Part shown: piece by piece, positions 33,862-43,502 of the stretch
Layout of the letters: every line of letters starts with the position of its first letter
How positions within the stretch are numbered: the first letter of the stretch is position 1
Assembly: GCA_963626555.1 (NCBI GenBank)
Contig: CAVFXQ010000010.1
Location: 1-63,459 of the forward strand
Origin: UBA1181 sp963626555
GTDB taxonomy: Bacteria > Bacteroidota > Bacteroidia > Bacteroidales > Paludibacteraceae
Length of the DNA: 63,459 bases
Direction of reading: 5' to 3'
Made by a program: the position numbers and the translations under genes
Notes under the pieces: model-generated
What the model saw: the letters and a program-made list of their open reading frames with translations, nothing else
Databases searched by the model: none
Told to the model about the DNA's origin: nothing

Positions 33862-36525
33862 ATGGCTGAGGAGAAAGAAAATAAGCAGAAGGAGAACACA
33901 CAGGAAAAGGAGAGTGAAAACACTGAGAAAAAGAGCCTTTTTCGTAGGTTGATGGTAAAATTAGTGAGCGAGCCCATTCGATATAGCGTGGGGGCGGTAG
34001 TCGTTCTGTTCTCGTTTTATCTTGTTTTGTCGTTAGTTTCTTTCTTCTTTACGGGCTGGAAAGACCAAAGTTTGTTGCAAGGCGATTTTACCGATGAATA
34101 TTTAGCGGAAAACATACAGAATTGGACGGGTTTGCGTGGAGCGATCCTGTCTGATTTTTTGATAAATAGGACATTTGGAATTTCCATTTTTGCCTATGTC
34201 TTTTTCCTTGCTATAGTTGGTGCTAGGATGCTTGGAATTTATGTTTTTAAAGATAGAATGTCTGCTTTGTTCATCAACTGCTCTTTTATTTTGATATGGG
34301 GTTCTGTTTTTTTCGGTTCTTTCATTGAAGCGTATGATTCTTCTTTTATCTTTTTAGGTGGTGAACATGGTTATCAGTTGAATTTATGGATGAGGGCCAA
34401 TGTTGGATGGGTTGGAGTAATTTTGTTGCTTTTCATCACGTTGTTTTTATTCTTGTTCTACGCTATAGATGGATTTTTTGAGAAAGTTTCTAATTGGACG
34501 AAATCTTTATTTGCTAAGCGACCAAAGGTTGAGGCTGATAGTGTTGTTTGTGGTGATGAAGGAAACCCTCTAAAGGGTGGAGATTTGGAAACCGAAAATT
34601 CGGACGATGGTTCAGAAAATAGTTCGGAGGATTGTGGGGATGTTGGTATCCAAGGTGGAAAGGATAATTCTGACGAAAAAGAATTTATGGGAGACAATCA
34701 AAGCAATGATCTACTCAATCCTACTGAAGAATCTAATGGTTCAGAGGAAATTCCGTTTGAAATAAAAGAACCGGAAACGAACTCACAAGGAGATTTTTCG
34801 TTTTCATCCGACTCGTCAACTGAGGAAGATGGAGGTAGCTCGGATGTTGGAGATAGTCTGTCAACGGAGAATGTTGATGAAAATATTCAAGAAACACAGT
34901 CTGTCAATGTGTTTTCAGAAAACAATGAGGGTCAAGTTGATGAAAATGTTCAGTATCAGAATAATGAGGGAGGAGTTGATTTCACGATAGAGAAAAAAGA
35001 GGTAGAGAAAATAGTAACTGAGCAAGATTTAGAGTTATACGACCCAACGAAAACTTTGGAAAACTATAAAAAACCGACGATTGATCTATTGAAAGAGTAC
35101 ACTGCTCCGTCGAATATTGATATAGAGGAGCAGAATCGTAATAAAAATAGAATTGTAGAGGTGCTTCGTAGTTTTGATGTTGAAATATCAACGATAAAAG
35201 CAACTGTTGGTCCAACGGTAACGCTTTATGAGATAACATTGGCACCAAGGGTGAAGATTGCAAAGATTCGTAACTTGGGAGATGACATTGCGTTGGCGAT
35301 TGCCGCTAAGGGTATTCGAATTATTGCGCCGATACCTGGAAAGGGAACGGTTGGTATTGAGGTACCGAATGCAAAACCTGTTACGGTGTCAATGGCAGAA
35401 ATCATTGGTAGTGTTAAGTTTCAGGAATCAAAGTTTGAGTTGCCGATAGCATTAGGAAAGACGATTACCAATGAGGTGTTTATGTTGGATTTGTGCAAAA
35501 TGCCGCATGTGCTTGTGGCAGGAGCAACGGGGCAAGGAAAATCTGTGGGGTTAAACGCTATTATCACCTCTTTGTTATATAAGAAGCACCCAACGGAGTT
35601 GAAATTTGTGATGGTAGATCCGAAAATGGTGGAGTTTAGTATGTATGCGCCTATAGAGCGGCATTTCCTGGCTAAGATGCAGAACGAAGAGGATGCTATC
35701 ATTACGGATGTGAAAAAGGTTGTTCAGACTCTCAACTCTCTTTGTATTGAAATGGACAATCGCTATGAGCTGTTGAAAGATGCGCATGTTCGTCAAATCA
35801 AAGAGTATAACCAAAAGTTCGTCAGTCGCCAGTTAAATCCATTAAAGGGACATCATTATATGCCATATATTGTAGTCATTATTGATGAGTTTGCCGATTT
35901 GATAATGACAGTTGGAAAAGAGGTGGAGACTCCAATCGCGAGAATTGCGCAAAAGGCTCGTGCGGTGGGTATTCACATGATCTTGGCAACACAACGTCCA
36001 TCTGCCAATATCGTTACGGGAGTCATACGTGCTAATTTCCCTGCTCGTTTTGCTTTCAAGGTCTCTTCTGTAACAGAGTCGCGCATTATTTTAGATCAAA
36101 TTGGAGCCGAGCATTTGATTGGTCGTGGTGATATGTTGGTTTCGGCAGGCAATGATACTATTCGTGTGCAGTGCGCCTTTGTTGATACTCCAGAGGTTGA
36201 ACGAATTACAGATTATATTTCAAAACAGCAGGGTGAACCATCTGCTTTCTTGTTGCCGGAATATAAAGAGGAAGGTGAAGAAAAGGTGGTAGACCTCAAA
36301 TCGCGAGATGGCTTGTTTGATCAAGTTGCGGAGTTTGTCGTTAGTTCGGGCCAAGGTTCTACTTCTTTTATTCAACGTAAGTGGGAGATAGGATACAATC
36401 GTGCTGGACGTATAATGGATCAATTGGAGGCCGCCAATATTGTCGGACCAGCAAGGGGAAGCAAACCTCGTGAGGTGTTAGTAAAAGATATGGCGCAGTT
36501 GGAAGCTATTCTGCAAAGTTTGTAG
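33862..36525 (+). CDS. ftsK: DNA translocase FtsK/SpoIIIE
   Basis: FtsK pumps DNA at the division septum and helps resolve chromosome dimers. The 887-residue protein has about four N-terminal transmembrane helices (between residues 40 and 210), an acidic, S/N/E-rich linker (about 225-390), then the motor. Walker A is GATGQGKSVG near 554-563, Walker B is VVIIDEFADL, and ATQRPS is present. The C-terminal winged-helix gamma domain, which reads the DNA orientation sequence, has GSTSFIQRKWEIGYNRAGRI. The linker is short for FtsK, as usual in Bacteroidota. Confidence 0.95.
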   Translation: MAEEKENKQKENTQEKESENTEKKSLFRRLMVKLVSEPIRYSVGAVVVLFSFYLVLSLVSFFFTGWKDQSLLQGDFTDEYLAENIQNWTGLRGAILSDFLINRTFGISIFAYVFFLAIVGARMLGIYVFKDRMSALFINCSFILIWGSVFFGSFIEAYDSSFIFLGGEHGYQLNLWMRANVGWVGVILLLFITLFLFLFYAIDGFFEKVSNWTKSLFAKRPKVEADSVVCGDEGNPLKGGDLETENSDDGSENSSEDCGDVGIQGGKDNSDEKEFMGDNQSNDLLNPTEESNGSEEIPFEIKEPETNSQGDFSFSSDSSTEEDGGSSDVGDSLSTENVDENIQETQSVNVFSENNEGQVDENVQYQNNEGGVDFTIEKKEVEKIVTEQDLELYDPTKTLENYKKPTIDLLKEYTAPSNIDIEEQNRNKNRIVEVLRSFDVEISTIKATVGPTVTLYEITLAPRVKIAKIRNLGDDIALAIAAKGIRIIAPIPGKGTVGIEVPNAKPVTVSMAEIIGSVKFQESKFELPIALGKTITNEVFMLDLCKMPHVLVAGATGQGKSVGLNAIITSLLYKKHPTELKFVMVDPKMVEFSMYAPIERHFLAKMQNEEDAIITDVKKVVQTLNSLCIEMDNRYELLKDAHVRQIKEYNQKFVSRQLNPLKGHHYMPYIVVIIDEFADLIMTVGKEVETPIARIAQKARAVGIHMILATQRPSANIVTGVIRANFPARFAFKVSSVTESRIILDQIGAEHLIGRGDMLVSAGNDTIRVQCAFVDTPEVERITDYISKQQGEPSAFLLPEYKEEGEEKVVDLKSRDGLFDQVAEFVVSSGQGSTSFIQRKWEIGYNRAGRIMDQLEAANIVGPARGSKPREVLVKDMAQLEAILQSL

Positions 36526-36604
36526 GAAAGATAGAAAAATTTTGTTATACAAAAGAAATTTGTTAAAATCTCGTTGTAGGTTTAATTTAGAATTAGTAGT
36601 AAGT

Positions 36605-37261
36605 ATGAAGAAATATTTCTTAATGATGATAATGACGTTTGTCGCGTCAATTGGGTTGGCTCAAGAGGATGTTGCAGTAGATCCTCGTGCGATGTCTTTA
36701 CTTGACAAAGCAATTTCTGCATTTGAGACGAAAAAGGGAGTCTCGGCTTCATTTTCGGTAGAGACAAAAAATGTGCGTAACAATAAGTCAAATATTTTTG
36801 AAGGCACGCTCTTGATGAAATCTGAAAAGTTTAGGTTGTCGTTACAAGGTGTAGAAACCTATTTTGATGGAAAGACACAGTGTGTTGTTATGGAGAAAGA
36901 AAAAGAGATAACTATCAGTCAACCTCAAGCTGACGAGTTGAAAGAAGTAAATCCTATTCTGATGATGAAGTCTTGCAAGACGGATTTCAAAATGAGATAT
37001 TTAGGAGTTGAAAAATCTGAAGGTGTCGCAGTTGAGAAGATAGAACTTTATCCTAACAACTTAGATAATAAATATTCAATTATTACGCTGTTGATTACAA
37101 AAGATAATTTGCAGCCTAAGACAATGATATTGAAGGGTAAAGACGGAATCAATACTACTTTTAAAATCAAGAAAATAGAGTACCTCAAAGCTATTTCGGA
37201 CGAATCATTTCGTTATGATAATCAGAAATACAAAGATTTTGAGGTGGTTGATTTAAGGTGA
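36605..37261 (+). CDS. LolA-like outer-membrane lipoprotein carrier family protein
   Basis: From ATG 36605 the 218-residue product begins with a clean signal peptide (MKKYFLMMIMTFVASIGLAQ). The 21 codons upstream in the same frame have no signal and are rejected. The mature protein resembles the LolA-like fold common in Bacteroidota next to ftsK: an N-terminal helix (ALLDKAISAFETKKGVSASFS-like), then beta strands with FEGTLLMKSEKFRL and YFDGKTQCVVMEKEKEITI. LolA carries lipoproteins across the periplasm. Family membership is judged from pattern and from the ftsK-LolA order. Confidence 0.8.
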   Translation: MKKYFLMMIMTFVASIGLAQEDVAVDPRAMSLLDKAISAFETKKGVSASFSVETKNVRNNKSNIFEGTLLMKSEKFRLSLQGVETYFDGKTQCVVMEKEKEITISQPQADELKEVNPILMMKSCKTDFKMRYLGVEKSEGVAVEKIELYPNNLDNKYSIITLLITKDNLQPKTMILKGKDGINTTFKIKKIEYLKAISDESFRYDNQKYKDFEVVDLR

Positions 37262-37292
37262 TTGGGTTACACGTTTAGAGTTGATTGTAAGT

Positions 37293-38231
37293 ATGGAAAA
37301 AATAAGATGTTTGATCATAGGCTCTGGTCCCGCAGGGTATACTGCGGCAATATATGCTGCAAGAGCGAATCTTTCTCCTGTCCTATATGAGGGACCGCTA
37401 AGGGGTGGTCAGTTGACAACCACAACGGAAGTGGAGAATTTCCCTGGCTATCCGCAAGGTATTTCTGGTTCTGAGATGATGGAAGAGATTCGGGAGCAAG
37501 CGGTTCGCTTTGGTGCAGAACTTCGTATTGGGTTAGTAACTAAGGTTGAATTGGCCACTGGGCATAACATCATAACAATTGATGGGGAAAAGCAAGTTGA
37601 GGCTTCTTCTGTCATCATCTGTACGGGTGCGTCTGCTAAGTATTTAGGATTGTCAGACGAAAAGAAATTCGCAGGCATGGGAGTTTCTGCATGTGCCACC
37701 TGCGATGGCTTCTTCTACCGTAAAAAAACGGTTGTCGTTGTGGGCGGAGGCGATACGGCATGCGAGGACGCATTGTATCTTGCTCGTATGTGCCAAAAAG
37801 TCTATTTGGCGGTTCGTAAGGACAAACTTCGTGCATCTGTCGTGATGCAAAAGCGTGTGATGGAATGTGATAAGATTGAAGTTTTGTTTAAACACGAGGT
37901 TATTGGGTTGGACGGAGACGATGGTGTGCAGTCCGCTACAATGGTTAAAAATCGTGGTGAGAATGATCAGGAGGAGTATTGTCTTCCTGTAGATGGAATG
38001 TTCTTGGCTATTGGTCATCATCCGAACTCAAAGTTGTTTGCTGACTATTTGGATTTAGACTTGGCTGGCTATATTAAGACGAAAGGAACGTCCACAGAGA
38101 CAAATGTTCCTGGTGTGTTTGCTGCAGGTGATGTCGCAGACCCAATCTATCGTCAAGCCATTACGGCTGCTGCAAGTGGTTGTAAGGCTGCCAAAGATGC
38201 AGAAAGGTTTCTTTTAGAAAATAATCTTTAA
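37293..38231 (+). CDS. trxB: Thioredoxin reductase
   Basis: TrxB moves electrons from NADPH through FAD to thioredoxin. The 312-residue enzyme has the FAD-binding GSGPAGYTAAIYAARA, the redox pair CATC (about residues 134-137), the NADPH-binding GGGDTACEDA and the C-terminal GVFAAGDVADPIYRQAITAAASGC. ATG 37293 (MEKIRC) is preferred to the TTG at 37281. The gene is 31 bases after the LolA-like gene and may share its transcript. Confidence 0.96.
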   Translation: MEKIRCLIIGSGPAGYTAAIYAARANLSPVLYEGPLRGGQLTTTTEVENFPGYPQGISGSEMMEEIREQAVRFGAELRIGLVTKVELATGHNIITIDGEKQVEASSVIICTGASAKYLGLSDEKKFAGMGVSACATCDGFFYRKKTVVVVGGGDTACEDALYLARMCQKVYLAVRKDKLRASVVMQKRVMECDKIEVLFKHEVIGLDGDDGVQSATMVKNRGENDQEEYCLPVDGMFLAIGHHPNSKLFADYLDLDLAGYIKTKGTSTETNVPGVFAAGDVADPIYRQAITAAASGCKAAKDAERFLLENNL

Positions 38232-38285
38232 GATATTTCTGCCATAGATAAATATTTATAAAGCATAGAAGAAGGGTAATTGCAG

Positions 38286-40286
38286 ATGGATGAATTGACG
38301 AGAATACAACAACTTCGAGATGAGTTGAATAAGCATAACTACAATTATTATGTCTTATCTGCGCCAACAATTACTGACTACGAGTTTGATCAGTTAATGA
38401 CTGAGTTGCAGAATTTGGAGAAAATTCATCCTGAGATGTTTGATCCCAATTCGCCAACGCAACGTGTTGGAAGTGATATATCAAAGGAGTTTCAACAGGT
38501 GGCACATCGTTATCCTATGCTTTCGTTGGGCAACACCTATTCTCGTGAGGAAGTGTCCGATTTCTATCAGCGAGTGGAAAAAGGGTTGGATGGAGAACCT
38601 TTCGAAATTGTTTGTGAATTGAAGTTTGATGGTACTTCAATTTCTCTTTGGTATGATCAAGGTAGATTAGTTAAAGCAGTTACTCGTGGCGATGGTGAAA
38701 AAGGAGATGATGTAACTGAAAATGTGAAAACGATCCGATCTATTCCCTTGGTGCTTCAAGGTGTAGGCTACCCGTCGTCTTTTGAAATAAGAGGCGAGGT
38801 TTTAATGCCATGGAATGTATTTGACAAACTAAATGAAGAACGCGCTGCAGCTGAAGAACCAATCTTTGCTAATCCACGAAATGCCGCTTCGGGTACGTTG
38901 AAAACGCAAAACTCAAAAGAAGTGGCAAAACGACGTTTGGATTCTTATCTTTACTATCTTTTAGGGGATGATTTGCCTGCCGACACGCATTACGAGAACC
39001 TTCAAGCAGCTAAAAAATGGGGTTTTAAGGTTTCGGATGCTATGAAGGTGTGTAAAACAGTAGACGAAATTTTTGAGTTCATCAACTATTGGGATGTTGA
39101 AAGAAAAAACTTGCCAGTGGCGACAGATGGTATCGTTTTGAAGGTTAATTCTATCGCTCAGCAAGAATTTTTAGGCTATACAGCAAAATCGCCAAGGTGG
39201 GCTATCGCCTATAAGTTTCAGGCAGAACGTGCATGCACAAAATTGAGAAGTGTCTCGTTTCAAGTGGGTCGTACGGGTGCGATAACTCCAGTGGCAAACT
39301 TAGACCCTGTTCAGCTCTCGGGTACAATCGTCAAACGTGCGTCGTTGCATAATGCAGACATTATTGAGTCTTTAGACCTTTATCAGGGTGATATGGTATA
39401 TGTTGAGAAGGGTGGTGAGATTATTCCAAAAATTGTGGGTGTGGACTATAGCGCGCGTGGTGTAGACATCGGTCCGAAAATTCGTTTCATCACTACTTGT
39501 CCAGAGTGTGGAACACCATTGGTACGAGTTGAGGGTGAGGCTGCGCATTATTGCCCGAACGATACACATTGTCCACCTCAAATCAAAGGAAGAATAGAAC
39601 ATTTCGTTAGTCGTAAGGCGATGAACATTAATATAGGAGAGGAGAATGTTCGTCTTCTATATGAAAAGAAAATGGTTAACAATGTGGCAGACCTTTATGA
39701 TTTGAAAATCAATGATTTGTCGGGTTTGGATCGTTGGGGGGCAACAAGTGCAAGCAATGTGATAGACAGCATTGAAGCATCAAAATCTGTGCCGTTTGAT
39801 CGTGTTCTTTATGCGATAGGCATTCGCTATGTAGGGGTGACAACCGCAAAGAAAATTGCCAATGCGATGAAAAATATTGAGAATATTGAACGAGCCTCTT
39901 TTATGGATTTGCAAACCATTGATGAGGTGGGAGAACGAATTGCACAGAGCGTGATAGACTATTTTTCAGAAGAAGAAAATAAAAATATTATAGAGAGATT
40001 GAAGAAAGCAGGTTTGCAATTTGCTTTGGATGAAAATTTGTTATCGTCTCGTACAACCAAATTAGCTGGACTTTCCATCATAATCAGTGGAACTTTCAAA
40101 AATCGCTCTCGTGATGAACTGAAGACTCTGATTGAACAAAATGGAGGTAAAAATGTAACGTCAATCTCCTCTAAAACTAATTATTTGGTGGCAGGTGAGA
40201 ATATGGGTCCTGCGAAATTGGAAAAAGCCCAAAAACTGAATATCAAAATCATTAGTGAGGAAGATTTTGAGGAAATGATAAGATAA
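38286..40286 (+). CDS. ligA: NAD-dependent DNA ligase
   Basis: LigA seals nicks in replication and repair using NAD+. The 666-residue protein has all parts: Ia domain (YYVLSAPTITDYEFDQLM), adenylation domain with the lysine motif CELKFDGTSISL near 110, OB fold (FQVGRTGAITPVA), four-Cys zinc finger (CPECGTP...CPNDTHCP), helix-hairpin-helix repeats and a C-terminal BRCT domain. ATG 38286 is chosen over a TTG two codons upstream. Confidence 0.97.
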   Translation: MDELTRIQQLRDELNKHNYNYYVLSAPTITDYEFDQLMTELQNLEKIHPEMFDPNSPTQRVGSDISKEFQQVAHRYPMLSLGNTYSREEVSDFYQRVEKGLDGEPFEIVCELKFDGTSISLWYDQGRLVKAVTRGDGEKGDDVTENVKTIRSIPLVLQGVGYPSSFEIRGEVLMPWNVFDKLNEERAAAEEPIFANPRNAASGTLKTQNSKEVAKRRLDSYLYYLLGDDLPADTHYENLQAAKKWGFKVSDAMKVCKTVDEIFEFINYWDVERKNLPVATDGIVLKVNSIAQQEFLGYTAKSPRWAIAYKFQAERACTKLRSVSFQVGRTGAITPVANLDPVQLSGTIVKRASLHNADIIESLDLYQGDMVYVEKGGEIIPKIVGVDYSARGVDIGPKIRFITTCPECGTPLVRVEGEAAHYCPNDTHCPPQIKGRIEHFVSRKAMNINIGEENVRLLYEKKMVNNVADLYDLKINDLSGLDRWGATSASNVIDSIEASKSVPFDRVLYAIGIRYVGVTTAKKIANAMKNIENIERASFMDLQTIDEVGERIAQSVIDYFSEEENKNIIERLKKAGLQFALDENLLSSRTTKLAGLSIIISGTFKNRSRDELKTLIEQNGGKNVTSISSKTNYLVAGENMGPAKLEKAQKLNIKIISEEDFEEMIR

Positions 40287-40301
40287 AAAGAGACAGCAGA
40301 A

Positions 40302-40826
40302 ATGTTTGAAAGTTTAAAGAGAAAATATATAAACTGGCAAATTAAGAAACGTGTAGAAAAAAAATCCTGGCAACGCGAAAAACGTTTTGTAAACTGGGAT
40401 AATGCCCGTAATATTACGGTGTTGCTCTCTTATCAAGAGGTGGATTTAAAGGAAATTGCCAGGGTGAGCGAAATGCTTGCTGATAAGAATACAGCAATCT
40501 GGATTTTTGTTAATAACAAACAAGAAGTATCTTCTTCTGAAAATGTTGTGTTCCTTAATAGGCAGTCTATTTCTTTTTTGGGAAAACCAAATGAGGCAGT
40601 GATAAATAATTTCATGAAAGAAAAGACTGATATAGTGTTGGATTTGACTGATAAAGAGAATTTTACAATGAAATTTCTGTTAGGAATTTCATCGGCTCAT
40701 TGCAAATGTGGTTTGAAAAAAAATGATTATCAGTATGATTTTGAAATCAGTGGAAGCAGTCAGATTCGTCGGATTGACTTGTTGGATCAAATCCTTTTTT
40801 ATTTAAAAACGATTAAGGAAAAATAA
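40302..40826 (+). CDS. DUF6913-type conserved protein
   Basis: The 174-residue protein is basic at its N-terminus (KRKYINWQIKKRVEKKSWQREKR), then mixed alpha/beta, with CKCG near 136. Proteins like this sit between ligA and dapA in many Bacteroidales and are labelled DUF6913. Function is unknown. It has no signal peptide or membrane helix. It follows ligA by 15 bases and is likely translated from the same message. Confidence 0.65.
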   Translation: MFESLKRKYINWQIKKRVEKKSWQREKRFVNWDNARNITVLLSYQEVDLKEIARVSEMLADKNTAIWIFVNNKQEVSSSENVVFLNRQSISFLGKPNEAVINNFMKEKTDIVLDLTDKENFTMKFLLGISSAHCKCGLKKNDYQYDFEISGSSQIRRIDLLDQILFYLKTIKEK

Positions 40827-40867
40827 AAAATTCCTCTTTGTGGTATTATAATTACGCCACTTATATT

Positions 40868-40875
40868 TAATTTTG
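40868..40875 (+). promoter_or_regulatory. -7 box of dapA
   Basis: TAATTTTG matches TAnnTTTG, 26 bases before the dapA start. No TTG at 20 bases. Confidence 0.4.
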
Positions 40876-40901
40876 CGGTTTGGATAAACTCAAGAAAAAA
40901 G

Positions 40902-41795
40902 ATGTCACAAAATAAGTTTACTGGTTTGGGCATAGCCCTGATAACTCCATTCAAGGAAGACGAGAGTATTGATTTTGATGCGTTAGGTAGACTGTTAGAC
41001 TATCAGTTGCAGAACTCAATTGATTATCTCGTGGTGTTGGGAACGACTGCGGAGACGCCAACCCTTTCAGAAACGGAAAAAAAAGATGTCTTGAAGTTTG
41101 TTCAAGAAAAAGTTAATGGAAGAGTTCCTATCGTTTTGGGTTGTGGAGGAAACAATACGCGTGGCATTGTAAATACGTTGCAGCACGATGATTTTACGGG
41201 TATCGACGCAATTCTTTCTGTTGTACCTTATTACAATAAGCCGTCGCAAGAAGGTATGTACCAGCACTATAAAGCTATTTCAGAGGCTTCGCCCGTTCCT
41301 GTCATTCTCTACAATGTGCCAGGACGTACTGGTGTTAACATGTTGCCAGATACAACCATTAGAATCGCTCGAGAGTTTGAGAATGTGGTTGCCATCAAGG
41401 AAGCTTGTGGAAATATGGATCAAATTAATGACATCATCAAGAGAAAGCCAAAGGATTTCATGGTTATTTCGGGTGATGACGGCATCACATATCCATTGAT
41501 AACAATGGGTGCGAGTGGAGTAATATCGGTGATAGGCAATGCTTTCCCTAAAGAGTTTGGTCGTATGGTTCGCTTGGCTTTACAAGGTGAATATGAACAA
41601 GCCAGAGAAATTCATCATAGATTTACTGATTTGTTTGATCTGCTTTTTGTGGATGGAAATCCAGCAGGTGCTAAGTGTATGCTTTCGTTGATGGGCTACA
41701 TACAGAACAAGTTACGTTTGCCTTTGGTGCCAACTCGTATGGTTACATACGAGAAAATTCGTGATGTGTTGAAAGGGTTGAATGTAAAGTGCTAA
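40902..41795 (+). CDS. dapA: 4-hydroxy-tetrahydrodipicolinate synthase
   Basis: DapA condenses pyruvate with aspartate semialdehyde, the first committed step to lysine and diaminopimelate. The 297-residue TIM barrel has GIALITPF at the N-terminus, GTTAETPTLSETE, the catalytic tyrosine in VILYNVPGRTG and the Schiff-base lysine in VAIKEACG. truA follows 21 bases later. Confidence 0.96.
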   Translation: MSQNKFTGLGIALITPFKEDESIDFDALGRLLDYQLQNSIDYLVVLGTTAETPTLSETEKKDVLKFVQEKVNGRVPIVLGCGGNNTRGIVNTLQHDDFTGIDAILSVVPYYNKPSQEGMYQHYKAISEASPVPVILYNVPGRTGVNMLPDTTIRIAREFENVVAIKEACGNMDQINDIIKRKPKDFMVISGDDGITYPLITMGASGVISVIGNAFPKEFGRMVRLALQGEYEQAREIHHRFTDLFDLLFVDGNPAGAKCMLSLMGYIQNKLRLPLVPTRMVTYEKIRDVLKGLNVKC

Positions 41796-41816
41796 GCAAG
41801 AAAGAAGAACGATTGG

Positions 41817-42545
41817 ATGCGCTATTTCCTAAAATTCGCTTATAAGGGAACTAACTATCATGGGTGGCAATCGCAACCTAATAATGTTTCGGTGCAGTCT
41901 GTTTTGACAGAGAAGCTATCTTTATTGCTAAGACATCCTATTGAGTTGGTCGGTGCTGGACGAACCGATGCTGGCGTGCATGCAAGGTGTATGTACGCCC
42001 ATTTTGATTTAGATGATGTAATACAAGATACGTCGGGTGTTGTTCGCAAGTTGAATAGTCTTCTTCCTTTTGATATTGCAGTTGATGATTTGTTTCAGGT
42101 GGCAGATGGCATGCATGCTCGTTTCAGCGCTAAATTTCGTACTTATCGATATTATGTTTCTACGAAGAAATCGCCTTTTTTGAATGATTTGACAGTTCGT
42201 TTCCTGTTTGATTTAGATTTGGAGAAAATGAATGAGGCAGCAGCTAAGCTGTTGGAGTACAAGGATTTCACAAGTTTTTCTAAAGTTCATACGGACGTGA
42301 AAACAAATGATTGTGATGTGTCGTATGCTAAATGGGAACGTACTGGAGATACGTTGGTTTTCACGATTACAGCTAATCGCTTTTTGCGAAATATGGTAAG
42401 GGCGGTAGTGGGTACACTCGTGGAGGTTGGAAAGGGAAAAATGACTGTCGGACAATTTTGTGAGGCGATAGAAAAGAAAAATCGATGTGCTGCAGGAATG
42501 TCGGTTCCCGCTTGTGGACTCTATTTGGAGGAAGTTGGCTATTAG
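41817..42545 (+). CDS. truA: tRNA pseudouridine synthase A
   Basis: TruA makes pseudouridine at positions 38-40 of the tRNA anticodon arm. The 242-residue enzyme has FAYKGTNYHGWQ at the start, the catalytic aspartate in GAGRTDAGVHA (near 43-53), and the C-terminal RFLRNMVRAVVGTLVEVG. ATG at 41817. Probably co-transcribed with dapA. Confidence 0.96.
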   Translation: MRYFLKFAYKGTNYHGWQSQPNNVSVQSVLTEKLSLLLRHPIELVGAGRTDAGVHARCMYAHFDLDDVIQDTSGVVRKLNSLLPFDIAVDDLFQVADGMHARFSAKFRTYRYYVSTKKSPFLNDLTVRFLFDLDLEKMNEAAAKLLEYKDFTSFSKVHTDVKTNDCDVSYAKWERTGDTLVFTITANRFLRNMVRAVVGTLVEVGKGKMTVGQFCEAIEKKNRCAAGMSVPACGLYLEEVGY

Positions 42546-42683
42546 GTTTCTTGTGACTTTCGTTCAAATTAGAACTGCAAAATTTATTAATAATTGCCAA
42601 AAAGCGTTAAATTCGCAAAAATTATTGTGACGTTTTTATGCGCAATAGTTAAAGGAAAGAAATAAAACGAAAAAGAAGTAACC

Positions 42684-43400
42684 ATGAAGAGGTTTATATT
42701 CGCAGTTATTGTGGCTTTGTCGGCATTGGTGGCAAATGCGCAGATGAATTTCAAGTACAGTCAGTTTTGTGTCTTCGATGGCGTGCACTATTGGTTTGAG
42801 GCTGGTGTTGTGTATAGCACGGTAAACCATAAGAGTGCGGACTATAAGTTGGGTTATCGTGCAGGTTTTGGTGCTGACATTCCAATCTATTACTCTTCTG
42901 TTTCTTTCCTTCCCTCTGTGATGTTTGAATGCAAGGGTTTTAAGGATGTTCGTGAGGGTATGAATGGATATGTAAATCCGATTGATTATGACGTGACGGC
43001 AATGTATGTCGAGGTTCCGTTGGATTTCTCGTATAATATTCGTATGGGTAAGAAATGTGGATTGCAGATTGCCGCAGGTCCGTATATTGGAATTGGAGTA
43101 GGCGGAAAATATACAATGTCGTGTGAAGACCAACTTGGCATATATGGTTCGAAAACATTTGAAATGGAGGTCTTCAAAGATGGTGGCACCGTTCAGTATC
43201 CAGGTAAAACAGAGTGGGAAAACAGGCAGTTGCTGAAACGTTTTGACATTGGAGCAGATTTGGGTCTTCGTTTTATCATTATGAAATACATTATGGTGAA
43301 GGTGAATGCTGAACTCGGTTTCATCGCTGCTAATAAAGAGAAAGAAGGAATTGCCTACCGCAATAGGTCTTTTTCGGCGGGAGTTGCTTTCCGCTATTGA
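42684..43400 (+). CDS. Small outer-membrane beta-barrel protein
   Basis: The 238-residue protein has a signal peptide (MKRFIFAVIVALSALVANAQ) and then alternating aromatic/glycine strands (PSVMFECKGF, LDFSYNIRMGKK, GPYIGIGVGGKYT) ending in a C-terminal aromatic strand (FSAGVAFRY). This is the pattern of a porin-family/OmpX-like barrel (PorT-like) of Bacteroidota. The ligand is unknown. A TAAATTCG box at 42608-42615 is a weak candidate promoter. Confidence 0.8.
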   Translation: MKRFIFAVIVALSALVANAQMNFKYSQFCVFDGVHYWFEAGVVYSTVNHKSADYKLGYRAGFGADIPIYYSSVSFLPSVMFECKGFKDVREGMNGYVNPIDYDVTAMYVEVPLDFSYNIRMGKKCGLQIAAGPYIGIGVGGKYTMSCEDQLGIYGSKTFEMEVFKDGGTVQYPGKTEWENRQLLKRFDIGADLGLRFIIMKYIMVKVNAELGFIAANKEKEGIAYRNRSFSAGVAFRY

Positions 43401-43454
43401 TATTGTGAAATAAGAAAGGAGGGAGGTTGCTATGTCGGCAGTCTCCCTTTTCTA

Positions 43455-43485
43455 TTGTCAGAAAAAACTTTTTTCGCTATCTTCG
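43455..43485 (+). promoter_or_regulatory. Promoter of lepA
   Basis: TTG (43455-43457), a 20-base spacer and TATCTTCG (43478-43485) match the consensus with one change (TTCG for TTTG). The leader would be about 10-15 bases. Confidence 0.6.
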
Positions 43486-43502
43486 CATAAAAATATATTT
43501 GA

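Noticed and set aside
42636..43133. 165-residue minus-strand frame over the outer-membrane barrel gene
   Set aside because: Antisense shadow of a gene with a clear signal peptide and barrel pattern.
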